The notes beneath the pieces are model-generated. The model was not told the origin of the DNA and did not search any database. It saw only the letters and a list, made by a program, of their open reading frames with translations. Shown one piece after another: positions 35,160-46,690 of a stretch of DNA of 64,000 nucleotides. Position numbers and translations under genes: made by a program. Source of the stretch: Undaria pinnatifida. Lineage: Eukaryota > Sar > Phaeophyceae > Laminariales > Alariaceae. Positions within the stretch are counted from its first letter, which is position 1. Each line of letters starts with the position of its first letter. The stretch covers positions 9,094,006-9,158,005 of the forward strand of contig JABAKD010000021.1 in NCBI GenBank assembly GCA_012845835.1, given 5' to 3'.

Positions 35160-36370
35160 GGTTTAAATAAAAAAAAAAAAAAAAAGGGGGGGCGGGGGGG
35201 GGGAAGGGGGGAGGGGGGGGGGGGAAGGGAGGGGGGGGGGGAAAGGGAGGGGGGGGGGGGGGGGAGGGGGGGATTTCACAGGAAAGCGTTGGTACGTGTA
35301 GGTAGTCTGCTTATTGAGTATCCCGCCATGTGGGTGGGTGACATGTGATGAGTTGTGGGAGGTTTGGCGATGTTTCGGAGACTCCACTTGCAACTACAGT
35401 GTAGCTATCCGGGTCAACAGGGTGATGTTAGTCAGTCTGTGGACGGAAACTATGAAATTCGTGGAAGGTAATGCATCAGATTATCAAATGAAGTCTGTAA
35501 GTCCATTATCTGGTGAGGGAAGGGTGGGGGGGGGGGGGGAGGGCGGGGGCCGGGGGGAGGGGGTGAATTGCAGCAGCGGGATCTCCAGCACGTGGAAGTG
35601 TTCAATCCTCTGGCGGATTTCGATGTGGGTCGTTTGAAGGAAAGTGCGAGATGCATTCAGGCGTGATGCAGCGGGGGAGGGTAAGCCTGTAAGTTGAGAA
35701 GGGGGGGGGGGGGGGGGGGGCATACTTTTTTTGATTATATTTCTATTTAACCGTAAGTTGATGAGGGTTAGGGAGGAGGGGCGGGGATGGGGGTTAATTA
35801 AATTGGCGTGGGGTTCAACAAGTTCGCAGTGTAATGGCATACTTTTCTTGTTTCATAGTTTCTGTTTCATCGTTAGTGGGGGTTGGGGTGTGTGTGTGTG
35901 AGGGGGGGGGGGGGGGGGAAGGGAGGCGGGGGCGGGTTGCGGGTTCCAACAGTTTATCTCGAGGGTATACAAGATCGCAGTGTAACATACTTTTCATATG
36001 TGTAAACCTGTGGCAAATCATGTTATAATCGATCAGGCAGCAAGGGGGGGGGGGGGGGGGCTTCCAATTTCATGTATGATTATGTTTAATCGGCTAGACA
36101 TGGAGGGAAGAAGGAGCGCGAGGGGGGGGGGGGGGGGATCCGGTGCGTTGTCTCTGGTACATCTACCGGGGGGGGGAGGGGGGGTTGGGGGGAGGTTGTG
36201 GCGGAGGTATACACGGCCACAGTGTTATACTATACTTCTTATGTGTATGGAGGCATGTGGTACTTTTCTATTTCATCGGTGATAGGGGCAAAACCACAAA
36301 GAAAACGAGGGGTATATATGAAGAAAAAAGCGGGTGGCGGGGGAGGGGGGGGGGGGGGGGGGGGCGTCTC
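35160..36370 (+). repeat. Poly-A / poly-G tracts and further PG fragments
   Basis: An A run of about 17 at 35,169 passes straight into about 90 bases of G runs separated by single A tracts. A PG fragment at 35,390-35,460 carries CTACAGTGTAGCTATCCGGG and the GGAAACTATGAAATTCG core. More G runs follow at 35,525, 35,700, 35,905, 36,045, 36,120, 36,170 and 36,345, spaced by text with repeated GTTTAAT / TTTCATCGTTAG pieces. Confidence 0.7.
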
Positions 36371-38700
36371 ACAATTTCAAGACTTTGTCAGCTTTTGTAG
36401 AATTTCAATTTGTATAATATATAAAACCACTCTTCATACGTCGCGATAGTGTCCGTAAGGGACTCGAACAAATTATATGTTACGTTTCATCCACGGAATA
36501 TATATTTTTACGATCACTGTTGCATTTCCTTCCTGTGTTTATCTCGCCTACCCACAACATAGCAGCTAGCTCTCCCTAATATACACAACCTCTTTCTATG
36601 CGTTTTGCTTTGTCTTTCCATTTTTTTCATGGCTGTGAGCAATACCACACGCGGCAAAACCCGCAATTTTCAATGCCATATTTTTTAAAATACTGTCGCA
36701 ACTCAACCTCTTGGTACTGTCCAACACCTTCTTCTCCTATTTATCTTAGCCACGTCCTTTTTGCGCAACTAATATGGGTATATATGACAATCAGACTATT
36801 GCCTGCGTTATGGTACACCTGTTGGGATTTTATGCCAATCGCTTTCAAGGGTTCCAGTAATAGCGCAATGGTGTATTCCATGGAAAGACAAAGGTACGAA
36901 ACGCAGTCCCATGAGAAATTCCACGGACCCATCACCAGTCCCATGATATCCCCATTGGATATGCCCGTGTAATGGGTAATCAATCATGTACAAGACCCGC
37001 GAGTGCTCTCGTTAATATCCCCATGGACAGTTATTGTGTACCCCCCATGGATGCCATTAAGTTGGCACGCTCATTGGATTAGGGAACAGAGAGTGCTTCC
37101 CCACATGGACCCATCAGTATGAGGGGAGTGTGCTCCCAGACATTTACTTTTTCCCGAGTTCGTCTTGGCGCAGCTTCAAAGACCCCCAACGACTGTCCTT
37201 GAAGATGTTTCGTGGACGCGTGCCACATATCCCCGTCTATGTTGCAAAAGACGACGGGCAGGGTGGCCTGTATCATGATGAAGGAGGCTTGCAGCAGAGG
37301 TGCGACGCTAAAGCACGACTCGAGCAATAGTGCAAAATATGTGAATTAGCGCGATTGAGTCAACTGTGTTATGTTGCTTCGGCGTTTGGATTTGTCCCCT
37401 GTCTGGTGATTAAACTTCGAAGGCATTTAATGAAAACATACTAGTTGTTTCAGAAACCCAAAGCTGTCGCCTTCAGCCAATGGGAAGCCGGCATCCGAGA
37501 AGAAGTAAAGAAAAAAAAAAAGTCTGATTCTGTGCGAGGAGGATGCGCCTTAATGTATGTGGGAAATTATAAAACCCAGCCTTGATTTGATGGTTGCTTA
37601 TTTCGAGGTTGGTTGGCTCTTCTATCGATTCATCCTAATTATGGTTGACTACAAACAATCAACTGGTCGTTCTTCAATCAAGAGGATGAAAAAATATTGA
37701 TTACTGGTGAATAGTTTATTATATAGAGAACTACAACATCGATATTATGCCGAGATAATGTTGTTGTTGGCCACGACGCTACCACCAAAACACGAAGGGG
37801 AACTCGGCCTACAGCTCGGGCAAAAACATTCATGTCGGCGCATTCACGTTGATCAAACCCGACAAAATGAACCACTTAACGAGCGAGATGGAAGGACGGA
37901 TATCAAAGTCGGCGCATTTCATTGGCCAACGTGGACGAAATTGCCCAGAAATTCGAATCTCGTTGCACTGCCGTCACGTAATCTGGTACCTGGTAACCCG
38001 CCACTCATACCCCGCGCAGCAGCGGCAACAATATAGCGCCAACACTAGGGCAAACAGAACGGCAGCAGCACAGCATCAGCACAGCATCAGAAGTACCTCC
38101 GGCACCAGCAGTAGCATCTCTGTATCTCAGCCAGACATTTCCGAGGGGAGCACGCCAAAAGCGCCTGGGAGGAGCGGCGACTGGGGGGGTACCAACACAG
38201 CATCAACATTGATACCCACAGTGCAGCAGCGATCAAGGTAACATGGGAACAGAATCACCGGTACCAACAGCAGCAGGAATGGCAGCAGGTACAGCGGCAC
38301 CTGCGGCAGCAAACCAGCCAGTCACGAGCTGCCGACCACTCCAACAGGCAGTCCAATCGCGCTGCCTGTTGAGGCCAGGCTCAGGGTGCACGGGGGTACA
38401 CACACAACGGCTTCAATATTTATATTCGTTGACAGTCGGGTTATCTTGGAACTGTTGTATGATGTACTTTGCTTTGTGGTTCTATTGTGCTGCAGCTATA
38501 ATTGGTGATTTCGTCCCAGACACTTAAGCAGAAATATCCCACCTGATATTACAGGTACAGGACGTGTTTGCCACAGCACAGGACGCAAAACAAACAAACA
38601 GACAAGCTGAACTATGTAATAACTCGCGCGACCGCAGTTCCGGTAATTTCAGTTCCGAGCTCTCCCTTTCGTAGGCTCTGATTGCGTTTGTCCACAATGA
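36371..38700. other. No recognisable gene; CCCATGG and CAGCA-rich patches
   Basis: At 36,875-37,110, CCCATGGA/CCCATGA motifs recur about every 15-35 bases. At 38,015-38,100 and 38,225-38,310 the plus strand is rich in CAGCA, giving Gln/Ala/Ser-rich frames (the best is 37,849-38,241, 130 codons). No domain was recognised. The CAG-rich frames could be an exon, but nothing confirms it. Confidence 0.35.
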
Positions 38701-38710
38701 AGTAGTTCGT

Positions 38711-38800
38711 TCGTTACCACACGGGGAAGTGCCATGGCATCGGCCATAGATCTTCTCGTTTATCTCTCAAGATATCACATGAAACGCCAACAGCGACAGT
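38711..38800 (-). pseudogene. Fragment related to the Ty3/gypsy-like gag start
   Basis: ACACGGGGAAGTGCCATGGC and the following roughly 80 bases resemble 53,691-53,790, ending in CAGCGACAGTGGAA in both. On the minus strand the two copies read SMADAMALPRVV and SMANGMALPRVV. Only about 90 bases align, so this is a stub next to the tyrosine-recombinase element. Confidence 0.5.
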
Positions 38801-38866
38801 GGAAAGGATAGTTTTGTTCGTAGACGAAGTAACGCCCCCGCACAGACGCTGTAACGGACAAAGCAT

Positions 38867-41228
38867 GGTTTATTGGTAGAGAGAATGTGGCATGTCGGTA
38901 TCGGGAATTGGGATAGAATAAGTTCGGTTTGGAGGGAGAAGCCTCGCACGCATTCTTGCAGCAAGGCATCGAGCGTAGGTCAGCATCCTCACGCCGGGCA
39001 CGAGCAAGCACGAGGTCCTGTAAGGAGCACGGGTAGACGTGAGGTAGTTGCTGGTTTGTCCATCCAAGCCAGGATTTTGTGCCTTCTTTTCTGCCTCTCT
39101 TCTGCCTCTCGAGCCCGCGGGGACCACTTACTGCTGTGGCGATCTGACGCGACTTGGCGAACAGGGGGGACCTGCTGCAAGGGCTGGAACAACGAGTCCC
39201 AGAAACACAACACGGTATGTGTGGATGTGAAGGGACCGACGACTGACGATAAGTGCTATCTAACGATAGGTGAAGAAACAATGCGTGCGAGCAGGGCCTG
39301 CGCTCCAGTAACGGGAGGCGGGCGGTTTAGAAAAGGAGGAAAAAAAAACTAAACAACCCGTACGTGTTCGGGGGATACATCCACGCAAACACACGCACCA
39401 GAGCACGAGGGTAGGTGCGGCTACACTGATGAGAAGCAGAGAGTCTCAGGCGTGCTCGTACGAATGTATGTAAATGCACGCACATTGTCCGTGCGCACCG
39501 TTCACGAGTACCCCTCATATCAACCAGTTCAGACTGGGGAGGTCCCAGGACGCCCGTGTACAGCCAGTCTTATCAAATGCCATCTTCGATATACTGCTGC
39601 ACAAAAAAAAAATGGATTGGCGTCCGCTGTGAGTACGACCCATTGAAGGGTTGGTTGTTAATGAGAGCGTTTGCTCGCTTATTCACGAGTAGCCGCTGAG
39701 TTACCGCAAACACGACCGAGAATACACACGTAATACTATAGTAGTACGTTCGCCCGTACTATACACATCCCACGACGACGAGGCCAGCGGCAGGAGCAGC
39801 GCCTGGGGGAGGCGGGGGCGGATCTCTGTACCCACACCTTGGCCTCCAGTACGTCGGGGGGCTCAGTTGCGAGCTCGACTAGGCGCACTTACGAGTCTGG
39901 TCGCCGATCGTGGAGCACGTTTCGCAGGCTGATGGGTTGTCAGGAGTTTTTGTCCTTGAGTGACTCGGAGAGTTTCAAGGCCTGGGCATTGATTGAGTTT
40001 GCATCTTGGTGTGGTGCGTCGGAAGGTAATCTGGCAAATACGATTTCCGGGAAGTTCGCGGCGGTGCAGTACTTCCACGGACTGAGGGTAACAGTGGAGT
40101 TACCGGTTATGGCTCCCGTGGTCCAGTGTGCGCTCAGGGGTATTGCACAGGCCCACGTGACGGCAGGAAGGCCACGCCAAGTCCGCTTGCCGGTGTCGTT
40201 CGGTATGCTCCTCGCGGGGGAAACCCTCATTCCCACGTGGGGCCCGGCGGGGAATTTTTTGCGGTTTTGTCTGTGTCTGCTTTCCTGATGACGCGATCGG
40301 ACGAAACGTTCGCCGCTGATTCGCTGGTGGTGCATCCGGTGCAGTGCTTGGCGCGGGGTGACGTGGCGTTTTTCGCCACGGGCACACAGTCGAGGGACAC
40401 ACGAGGGCAATAGCCTAACAATGTAGAAGTACGGTTTAAGGGGCATCAGGGGGATCAAGATTAGGTTGGCAGTGTGCGCGTGCGGAGTCGTAGCAAGGTC
40501 CGTGGGCCAATGTCGTCCTTTAGGGCAGACGGCGGGGCAGTCACCCTTATGTTGGAGTTGATGTCATGCTTTCCTGGTTTACCCGACCATGCCCCCCTTT
40601 CCTCGTATCAATGTGGCAAGGCCGTAATAGTGGTTAAGTATGGCCGTGCGCTTCGAGCAATAAAGGAGGTAGTGGCAGAGTCAGGTCGGAATCCCCATTA
40701 GTTCGCCCTACACTCGTTGCGTATCGGAGTCGTTGCGCATTGGAGGTGCGATCACGCTCGCGCCGGGGGAAGAAAAATCCGAACGAGTTATCCGGAGAGA
40801 GGGGGAGTGGAGGTACGACGCGTACAAGGTGTACACGCGTAATAACATAGAAGATTCCATGAGGGTGTCACGTAAGCTTGCGAGTGCAAAGGCGGCAAAA
40901 GGGACACAGCCGGGAGAAGGAACAGAATGAGGTGATGAAATAATTAAGAGTACGGTTCACAGTAGTCTCACACGATCCCTGGGTTGGAGGAGTCGATTGG
41001 TACCGTACCATTCGGAGGCTTGGTCATCCGAGACAACTGTAGGCCGTACTAGTTAGGAACCCGGCCAGTACCATAGTAGGGAGAGAGAGACGTAAAACAT
41101 GATGGTCGAGATACTCAGGGTTATGCAGGAAGCTGCGACACAGGAATCTGGCCGAGGGGAGGAACCTCTCTATCTCACGACTCAGGAAACGAAACAAAAA
41201 AAGCAGTTCGAAAGATATACAATAAACG
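38867..41228 (+). mobile_element. Decayed tyrosine-recombinase element
   Basis: Bounded by GGTTTATTG (38,867-38,875) and an inverted CAATAAAC (41,220-41,227). Inside lies a broken tyrosine recombinase (39,839-40,930). Both ends resemble the ends of the 442-bp element at 59,261-59,702. The left match is GTAAC.GAC.AAG...GGTTTATTG. The right match covers about 200 bases, including GACTGTAGGC/AACTGTAGGC, GCAGGAAGCTGC/GCAGGAGGCTGC and TTCGAAA.ATACAATAAAC. No reverse transcriptase was seen between the ends, so the class (Crypton-like, or a deleted DIRS/Ngaro) is open. Boundaries are approximate. Confidence 0.55.
39839..40930 (+). pseudogene. Tyrosine recombinase (phage-integrase fold), frameshifted
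   Basis: Pieces in two frames join into one recombinase. The N-terminal SAM-like part (39,839-40,240) reads SSTRRTYESGRRSW and later a WCGASEGNLANTISGKF region. The central part (40,245-40,400) continues in the next frame. The C-terminal part (40,474-40,920) holds the box SLRIGG, normally H-x-L-R but here preceded by Glu where His is expected, then GEWRYDAYKVYTRNN carrying the W and candidate tyrosine nucleophile, and VSRKLASAKAAKG. There is at least one frameshift near 40,240, a stop near 40,411, a stop at about 40,699 and a further shift before 40,733. Recombinases of this kind cut and join DNA for Crypton or DIRS/Ngaro elements. This copy should be inactive. Confidence 0.75.
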
Positions 41229-41839
41229 ATCGCTGAAAAAAATTATCCAACCATTTGATGTACTGAACAAAGGCCAACGGTACGACCACCGCGATAGAGA
41301 ATCCTCTAAAAGACCATCTCGGGCTAACAGGCCCTGGCGGAGTAGCTTTGATAAACGTAGCTATCCGTACGTTGGGCAATGCTTAAGTCCAGTCAATCAT
41401 AGTCGGTTTCACACCGATCTACGATCTACCACGTTTACTGACGTTAACATCGACTGTTCAGCAACCGCGTCATCATCGATGCATCTTCAAAAAAACCACG
41501 CACCATGCGTCACAACTCCATAGGCGCATGCAACTAACCGAAACCCACACCACGGACGGGACGCGAATTCCAGTCCGCCCGTAAAACTGCAGCATCGACG
41601 CCGGACATGCTCTGCCCACCAACAACCTCGTTCATAAACCTCCAGCTGTGGATATGTCAGGACTATCAGCGGCCTACGCAAAAACTCCTGAGTAACAAAA
41701 AATGCTGGATATTCTCAACGCAAACATTGAAAAACCAGCAACGCAGGATCAGGGACCCCCCCCCAAATCACAATATGATCATAAACGCAGCGCATACCGC
41801 TGTACGAGGGCCCGCTTCTGCTCCACCTTCAGCTACAAC
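41229..41839. other. No recognisable gene
   Basis: Spacer between the tyrosine-recombinase element and the gypsy-like pol remnant. Short open frames only. It may include further decayed pol sequence beyond the recognisable reverse-transcriptase start. Confidence 0.35.
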
Positions 41840-42900
41840 GCCTTGAATTCTTTTTGCAGCACGGTCGGCGCGTAATGAAAGACGAGCGATACCGGCTCCC
41901 GCGTGCTCTCCACCGCCTCCAATCCTTCCCAGGCCACCTCGACGCCAATCGCCGTCACCACCGAGTAGCACTAACGACCGAGTCTGCCGCATTCCATAGT
42001 AGAAATTTTTGTTCAGGTGTGAGCTTTTCCCGTTCCACCCTTGCATCCTGCTGAGGCCAGACCGCCATAGGCTCCATTCGTGCAGGTGGGTCACCCCAAA
42101 ATGTCCGACGGAGAACGATAAGGTGCGTGCCAAAATCGATGACGCGCGGAATCTTGGTACATTCCACGGGGCATCAATGGTCAGCAGCTTCTTGGCATAT
42201 TGCGCTCGGAATCCATGGTCAACAGGGTCATCAACCGCGGTCTCCAACATGCCCACACGATGCAGCATCTCCACCTAGGAATACTGGAACATCACCGGTA
42301 GTTGTGGAGGCCGAATAAGTGTGAAGCTGATTGTCCACTTCACCTGCCGCACCGCCGGCCGGCCCGAACGCCGCGACAGCCATCGCGGCCCGCAGCACTG
42401 CACCAAGATGGGCTCGCCCACAGCACGAGCTGTAGACTCAACCCCAGCGCCATCTTGACGCCCGCCGTCAACACAGAAGCCTGGAGCTGCGCCGTAACGT
42501 CGATAACAAGTTTCTCCCTCAGCGTTGTCTTCCCGGTGATAACCACACCGACTGCCGTATGGAGAACGATAAACTGCATGGTTAAACCGGACTTGTCCAG
42601 ATCGTCCTTAAATCGTTAAGTGTAGTGGACACGAATGAGTCTCAATGTCACCCGTATGGCCCAACGGCGTCATTACACGTGCATGCCCAACGAACGCCTG
42701 CAAAAGCGCGGTGCGCGTCATCTCCGGCTTTCCCAGCAAGGCCTCTACAAGATCCTCCGACATTGCTGTAATGCCTCGAACCAGAATCCATGAGTACCTT
42801 TACCTCAGCAGCCGCAGATGCACCGGAACCCGGAAGCCGCCCCGCGAGATGCTGTGTTTGGCCCTTCAAACGCGGTTCGTTCTATGCCGAATACACGCTG
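41840..42900 (-). pseudogene. Ty3/gypsy-like pol remnant: protease and start of RT
   Basis: Read on the minus strand in shifting frames. It starts with VKVLMDSGS (aspartic protease triad near 42,780-42,788) and a frameshift follows within about 12 bases. Then comes MSEDLVEALLGKPEMTRTAL and AFVGHARVMTPLGHTGDIET. Next is LDKSGLTMQFIVLHTAV..TGKTTLREKLVIDV (42,579-42,480), then VGMLETAVDDPVDHGF (about 42,250). After another shift comes FGTHLIVLRRTFWGDPPARM, a lead-in to the RT domain as found in gypsy-like elements of stramenopiles. RT catalytic motifs are not present before the copy ends. Protease cuts the Gag-Pol polyprotein, and this copy is dead. It probably belongs to the same family as the gag remnant at 52.2-53.7 kb. 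Confidence 0.7.
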
Positions 42901-42970
42901 GTGTCAGCACATTCGGCAGGCTGCACGATCGAGACACGCGCGGAATAAATAGTGCTGTAATCTTCGCGCC

Positions 42971-43447
42971 ACTATTGGAGCATAGACACTGCAGTCCACA
43001 AGTATAATTCGTTTCGTAGTCAGTACCTTGAGTGAACTGACCATCATAAACATCTAGATGCGGATGTATGCAACATGCGGCGACATACGTAGAAGTTTGT
43101 TCTATCTAGCCGACATACTAAATAAGAACCAACCCACCTGTGTCGGGAAGTTGATAGTAGTACATAGTAATCAGCTTACTACTTTGAGTATCAGTAGATC
43201 GTCACAGATTATGTTACTCATAACTTTACAAGGACGTTACATTCAACGTCGCAGGCAACAGGATCGGCTGCCGTAGAGTTCACCTGCCTGTTTGTTAGGC
43301 ATAGGTTCGTGATCAGATGAATGCACCCCCCACCTTGATCACTCCCTCTGGTTCTCCTCTCTTGGTTCTCTATTTTTCTTCATTCTTTGATATTTTTTAT
43401 TGGTCACATAAGCGCCGTTTTCACGCCACGTCTTTTCTCTTCCACAG
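42971..43447 (+). repeat. Left LTR of element B
   Basis: Aligned by eye with 51,612-52,073. Shared blocks are CTGC[AG]GTCCA.AAGTA.AATT, CGTAGTCA.TACCTTGAGT, GTTTGTTCTAT-like text, CGGCTGCCGTAGAGT..ACCTGCC, CACCT[TC]GATCAC, TTATTGG.CACA.AAGCG and a CTTCCACA end. Similarity is clearly lower than between the copia LTRs. The first 15 bases are uncertain. Confidence 0.65.
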
Positions 43448-43929
43448 GTGACCTTCACATACTCTTTGGTGCCATCTCTTCCTCTCTAATCACACAGTAC
43501 AAACTTCATCGCCTTGGATTTACCCGTCGACCAGCGCGGAGCAACGGCTTCCCGATAAGTTGGTGTTGCTCTGCCAAGAAAGTCATCGCACGGTTTACAT
43601 TTCTGCAGCGAGGAGCAACTTTCTTCAAAACTCAAATTCAGCCTCGACGTCGGAACATCGCAATGACGTCAAGGTCACAAGGAATATGCATGGGAGAAAA
43701 CTATCACGAACGAGGCAGGTAAGGATAAAACTCGCGCGATAATGCGTGTAGCAGGTAAGGAGTCCGGCTTCACGCTAGTAAGATGTTCGAAGTCGATATC
43801 AAACCGGCATCTTCCCACTATCGCGCGCAAAAAAAGTATAATGCGTTCGTCCTCGAGCAACTTGTAATATACGACAAGTGGATCTATACGAACTGCAACA
43901 CGCAGTCGGGTAGTTTTGGCTACTCAGGG

Positions 43930-44155
43930 TAGCATCAAGGAAATCACCTCCTACATATACGTGGCCTTCACGCCTATGCGGGGCATCTGGAAAAATTACT
44001 TTCTGCCTAAATGGGGCTTCCACGCCTCTACGCGGGGCATTTGGAAAATCGCGTCATGCTTATACGGGGCTTCCACGCTTATACGATTCATCTGGGAAAT
44101 CACTTCCTGCCTACGTGGGGCTTCTACGCCAATACTGGGCATTCACCTCCAGCGA
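43930..44155 (+). repeat. Tandem 51-53 bp repeat encoding 17-18-residue units
   Basis: Four and a half units of GGGCTTCCACGCCTxTACGCGGGGCATxTGGAAAATC...CTGCCTAxxxG. In the plus frame covering 43,916-44,173 they read as IWK/IWE..SCL.GAST...G units, about 17 residues each. The frame has no ATG at its start, so translation start is unknown. It lies in the internal part of element B. Whether the protein is real or the repeat is only DNA-level cannot be told. Confidence 0.65.
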
Positions 44156-44920
44156 CTGCGTTCAAAGATGTAACACTTAAGTCTGGTACCAGACGCGGAG
44201 GAGCGGAGTTTTTTCTTCCAGCAACTGCCTTCGCGCTTCCACGCGCGAGGCGCGCATTCAGACTCCAAAGAAAGAATACTCTCATTGTCAACCGAAATTG
44301 CAGACCTTGTTCAATACCAAGGGGCGCTGAAGAATTGTGTGCGGCGCAGCTCAGGCCTGATCGCACTACCAAGGTCAGGTAATCGAGTTAAAAATCTTAT
44401 GATACGCAATTATTTATGAGGAAATTCGCTTTCCTCACACACACATGAAATCTTGTTGCAACTTGCGTAGCACATACCTACACGGCAACGTTTCATTGGA
44501 GGAAGATGAGACACGGCAATTACCGTTACTTCCGCATGGTTAAAATGTCTAATACAACATCGACAACACGTCGTTATTACTGATGACTGAATACCACGCG
44601 GAAAAATCTACAATGGCTACATCTACATGACCGTCGAGCTAAACGACCTGCAACTACCACAGCTTCATCGTGCTCTACGTCTACAACTCGTTCACCTACG
44701 ACTACTACAGTAGCGCGGAACGACGGTCATCATTATATCGGCCACGCTCGAAAGAGGCGTACCTCTGAGGCATCTCTGTAGCTGCCCAGCCTCTAAGCAC
44801 CAAGCTTCACGATTCAGAGCAAATAATTCACCGCAGCATTTCCAGCTAGAATGAACTTGGAGCATGTAGACTATGTGGCTATCTACATATTCAGCGGCCA
44901 GCTCAGCGACACCAGCACCA

Positions 44921-45289
44921 TCGTCGGTATATCTTGTCTCAACGAACAGCCTAGCAATAAGTTACGGTTACATACGTTGTGTCACGGAGTTATATTACAG
45001 GGATCGTCTCGCGGTATCACCCACGAGCAGTCCCACGGGTATGTACGAGTAGGCACTATGCGAGGAGGTTTAGGTATTCGACTACGAGCGGTTGTTACTG
45101 GGCTGTGGAGCGTTGGCCCACATGACCCACTCTCCTTTTCTCTCTGCATTCCTCTACTCCTTTCCGGGCCGGCATAATAAAGACATCTCAAACTATCTTC
45201 TACACACAGCGTGTTGCAGTGCCTCGCTCACAGCCTAGTGTGGCTGTTGGGAGCTTATCCATCCATCGCATATCAGCGCTAATTGAACA
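44921..45289 (+). repeat. 5' LTR of the copia element
   Basis: Matches the 3' LTR at 50,236-50,580 nearly base for base from TATATCTTGTCTCAACGAAC to ATCAGCGCTAATTGAACA. Differences are about 20 substitutions and one indel of about 25 bp in the C/T-rich segment before AATAAA (45,176-45,181), the likely poly(A) signal. The expected TG start reads TC here, so the left edge is uncertain by about 10 bases. Confidence 0.85.
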
Positions 45290-45362
45290 CGTTGACGGAC
45301 TTATTGTTCGAGCAAGCAGCCTGATCATACCGAGTGGAACCCCAGTGGACGGGTCGTACGAG

Positions 45363-46690
45363 ATGGACGACCTGGCCAGTCTCTTGAGGCAGCTGGCGGC
45401 GGACAGGAGAGAAAACCAAGATCGACGCGAGACCGACCGAGAGTTGCGACGTCAAGACGATGAGCGACTGAAGGCGGAGATTTTCGAGGAGATGGATAGC
45501 AGAACTGCTGCGGTTAGTGAGGTTGCGTCTGGTGTTGCTGGTGAGCGGTTCGGGACCGCTACCAGTGCAGGGGAAGTAAGGGGAGCCAGCTCCAGTGGGA
45601 GTTTGCCAGGTCTTGGCGCGGCAATAGGCCTGACAAGGAGTGGTGCGATTAGCAGCGTAGATAGGCATAGGGCTAAAGTTGATTTTCGCGAATTTGGGAG
45701 TTTGAAGCAGTCAGTGCCGAAATTCAGTGGAAAGTCGGAAGATTTTCCATTGTGGAAAGAACACTTTGAGGTGTTTACTTTCATGGTTGGGTGCATGTCG
45801 GCGTTCCTCGTAGATCATGATATGATGATAGGCGACGTTACGTTCGAAGAACACTCGATACTTTCTCTCGCAAGTGTTCAGTGAGGAACATGTTATAACA
45901 GCTAGAGTAGCTTGGATTTGCCTGACAGAGAGCGTTATGAACCGTGATCTGCTTGGTTGACTGTTCGCAACAAAATCACCTAGTGCTGGCTGGAGAATGT
46001 CGTGTGATTGGTACATGCCAAAGGCCATGGCTGAACGGGTCAAGTGGTCGGTAGGGTTCGACTCCGGAAAAATGGAGAAGGGAGAAGAGCTCATGAAGTA
46101 CTTTGGTCGGATAGACAAGATTGTTGGAGTGCTCGCGTCGCTAGGTGTGGTCAAGTCGGTAGCAGACGTCAACCGCAAGATCACCATGACCCTCACGTCA
46201 GACTACGAAATAGAGCAACGCACTATCTTGTACCGTGAGGATGTCACTCGAGCGTAGATCGAAAGCATCATCCGACAGCGGTACTTGCGCCTTCCCGCGC
46301 CGAAGGGTAAGGACGTGGGCCAGGCTCTATTTTCGAATGGCGCTGCTCGAGGTGGTCGTGAAGGTAGGGGTAGGCATAGTAGTAACGGTAAGCCGAGAGG
46401 TGGCAGTGACACCGCAAGCAAGAACAGTCAAGGTAGCAGTAGCAGTAACCCCCAAGCCCCCACACATAAACCCCCCTCAGCGTTCGACAACGTCAAGGGA
46501 AAATGCATTCGTTGCTTGGAACCCGGGCACACCTGGTCCCAGTGCAAGGCTCACATTCCCCCTGCATCAGACCAGACATCAGCCGGACGTGCGCAAGGCC
46601 AGAACAACGGCGGTGAGACTGTGTGTTGCCTTGCGAAGTGCATGCTTGGTACTAACGATGACTCGTGTAATGAGGAACGTAGTGATTGCA
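45363..46690 (+). pseudogene. gag: Copia Gag with CCHC zinc knuckle
   Basis: The first in-frame ATG after the LTR is 45,363 (MDDLASLLRQLAADRRENQ). It opens a charged coiled-coil-like N-terminus, then KFSGKSEDFPLWKEHFEVF, a capsid-like region. The frame ends at 45,884 and Gag continues in another frame from about 45,997 (KWSVGFDSGKMEKGEELMKY..IDKIVGVLASLG), with a TAG near 46,255. A Gly/Ser-rich linker precedes CIRCLEPGHTWSQC (46,504-46,545), a perfect C-X2-C-X4-H-X4-C knuckle that binds element RNA. Gag would form the virus-like particle in the cytoplasm. It cannot be made as one protein here. Confidence 0.85.

Noticed and set aside
45219..45362. Longer Gag starting inside the LTR
   Set aside because: The upstream frame has no ATG and lies in LTR sequence and untranslated leader; 45,363 is the first in-frame ATG.
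46051..46070. B-box-like GGTTCGACTCC as a Pol III gene
   Set aside because: It lies inside the copia gag coding sequence with no A-box, so it is chance.
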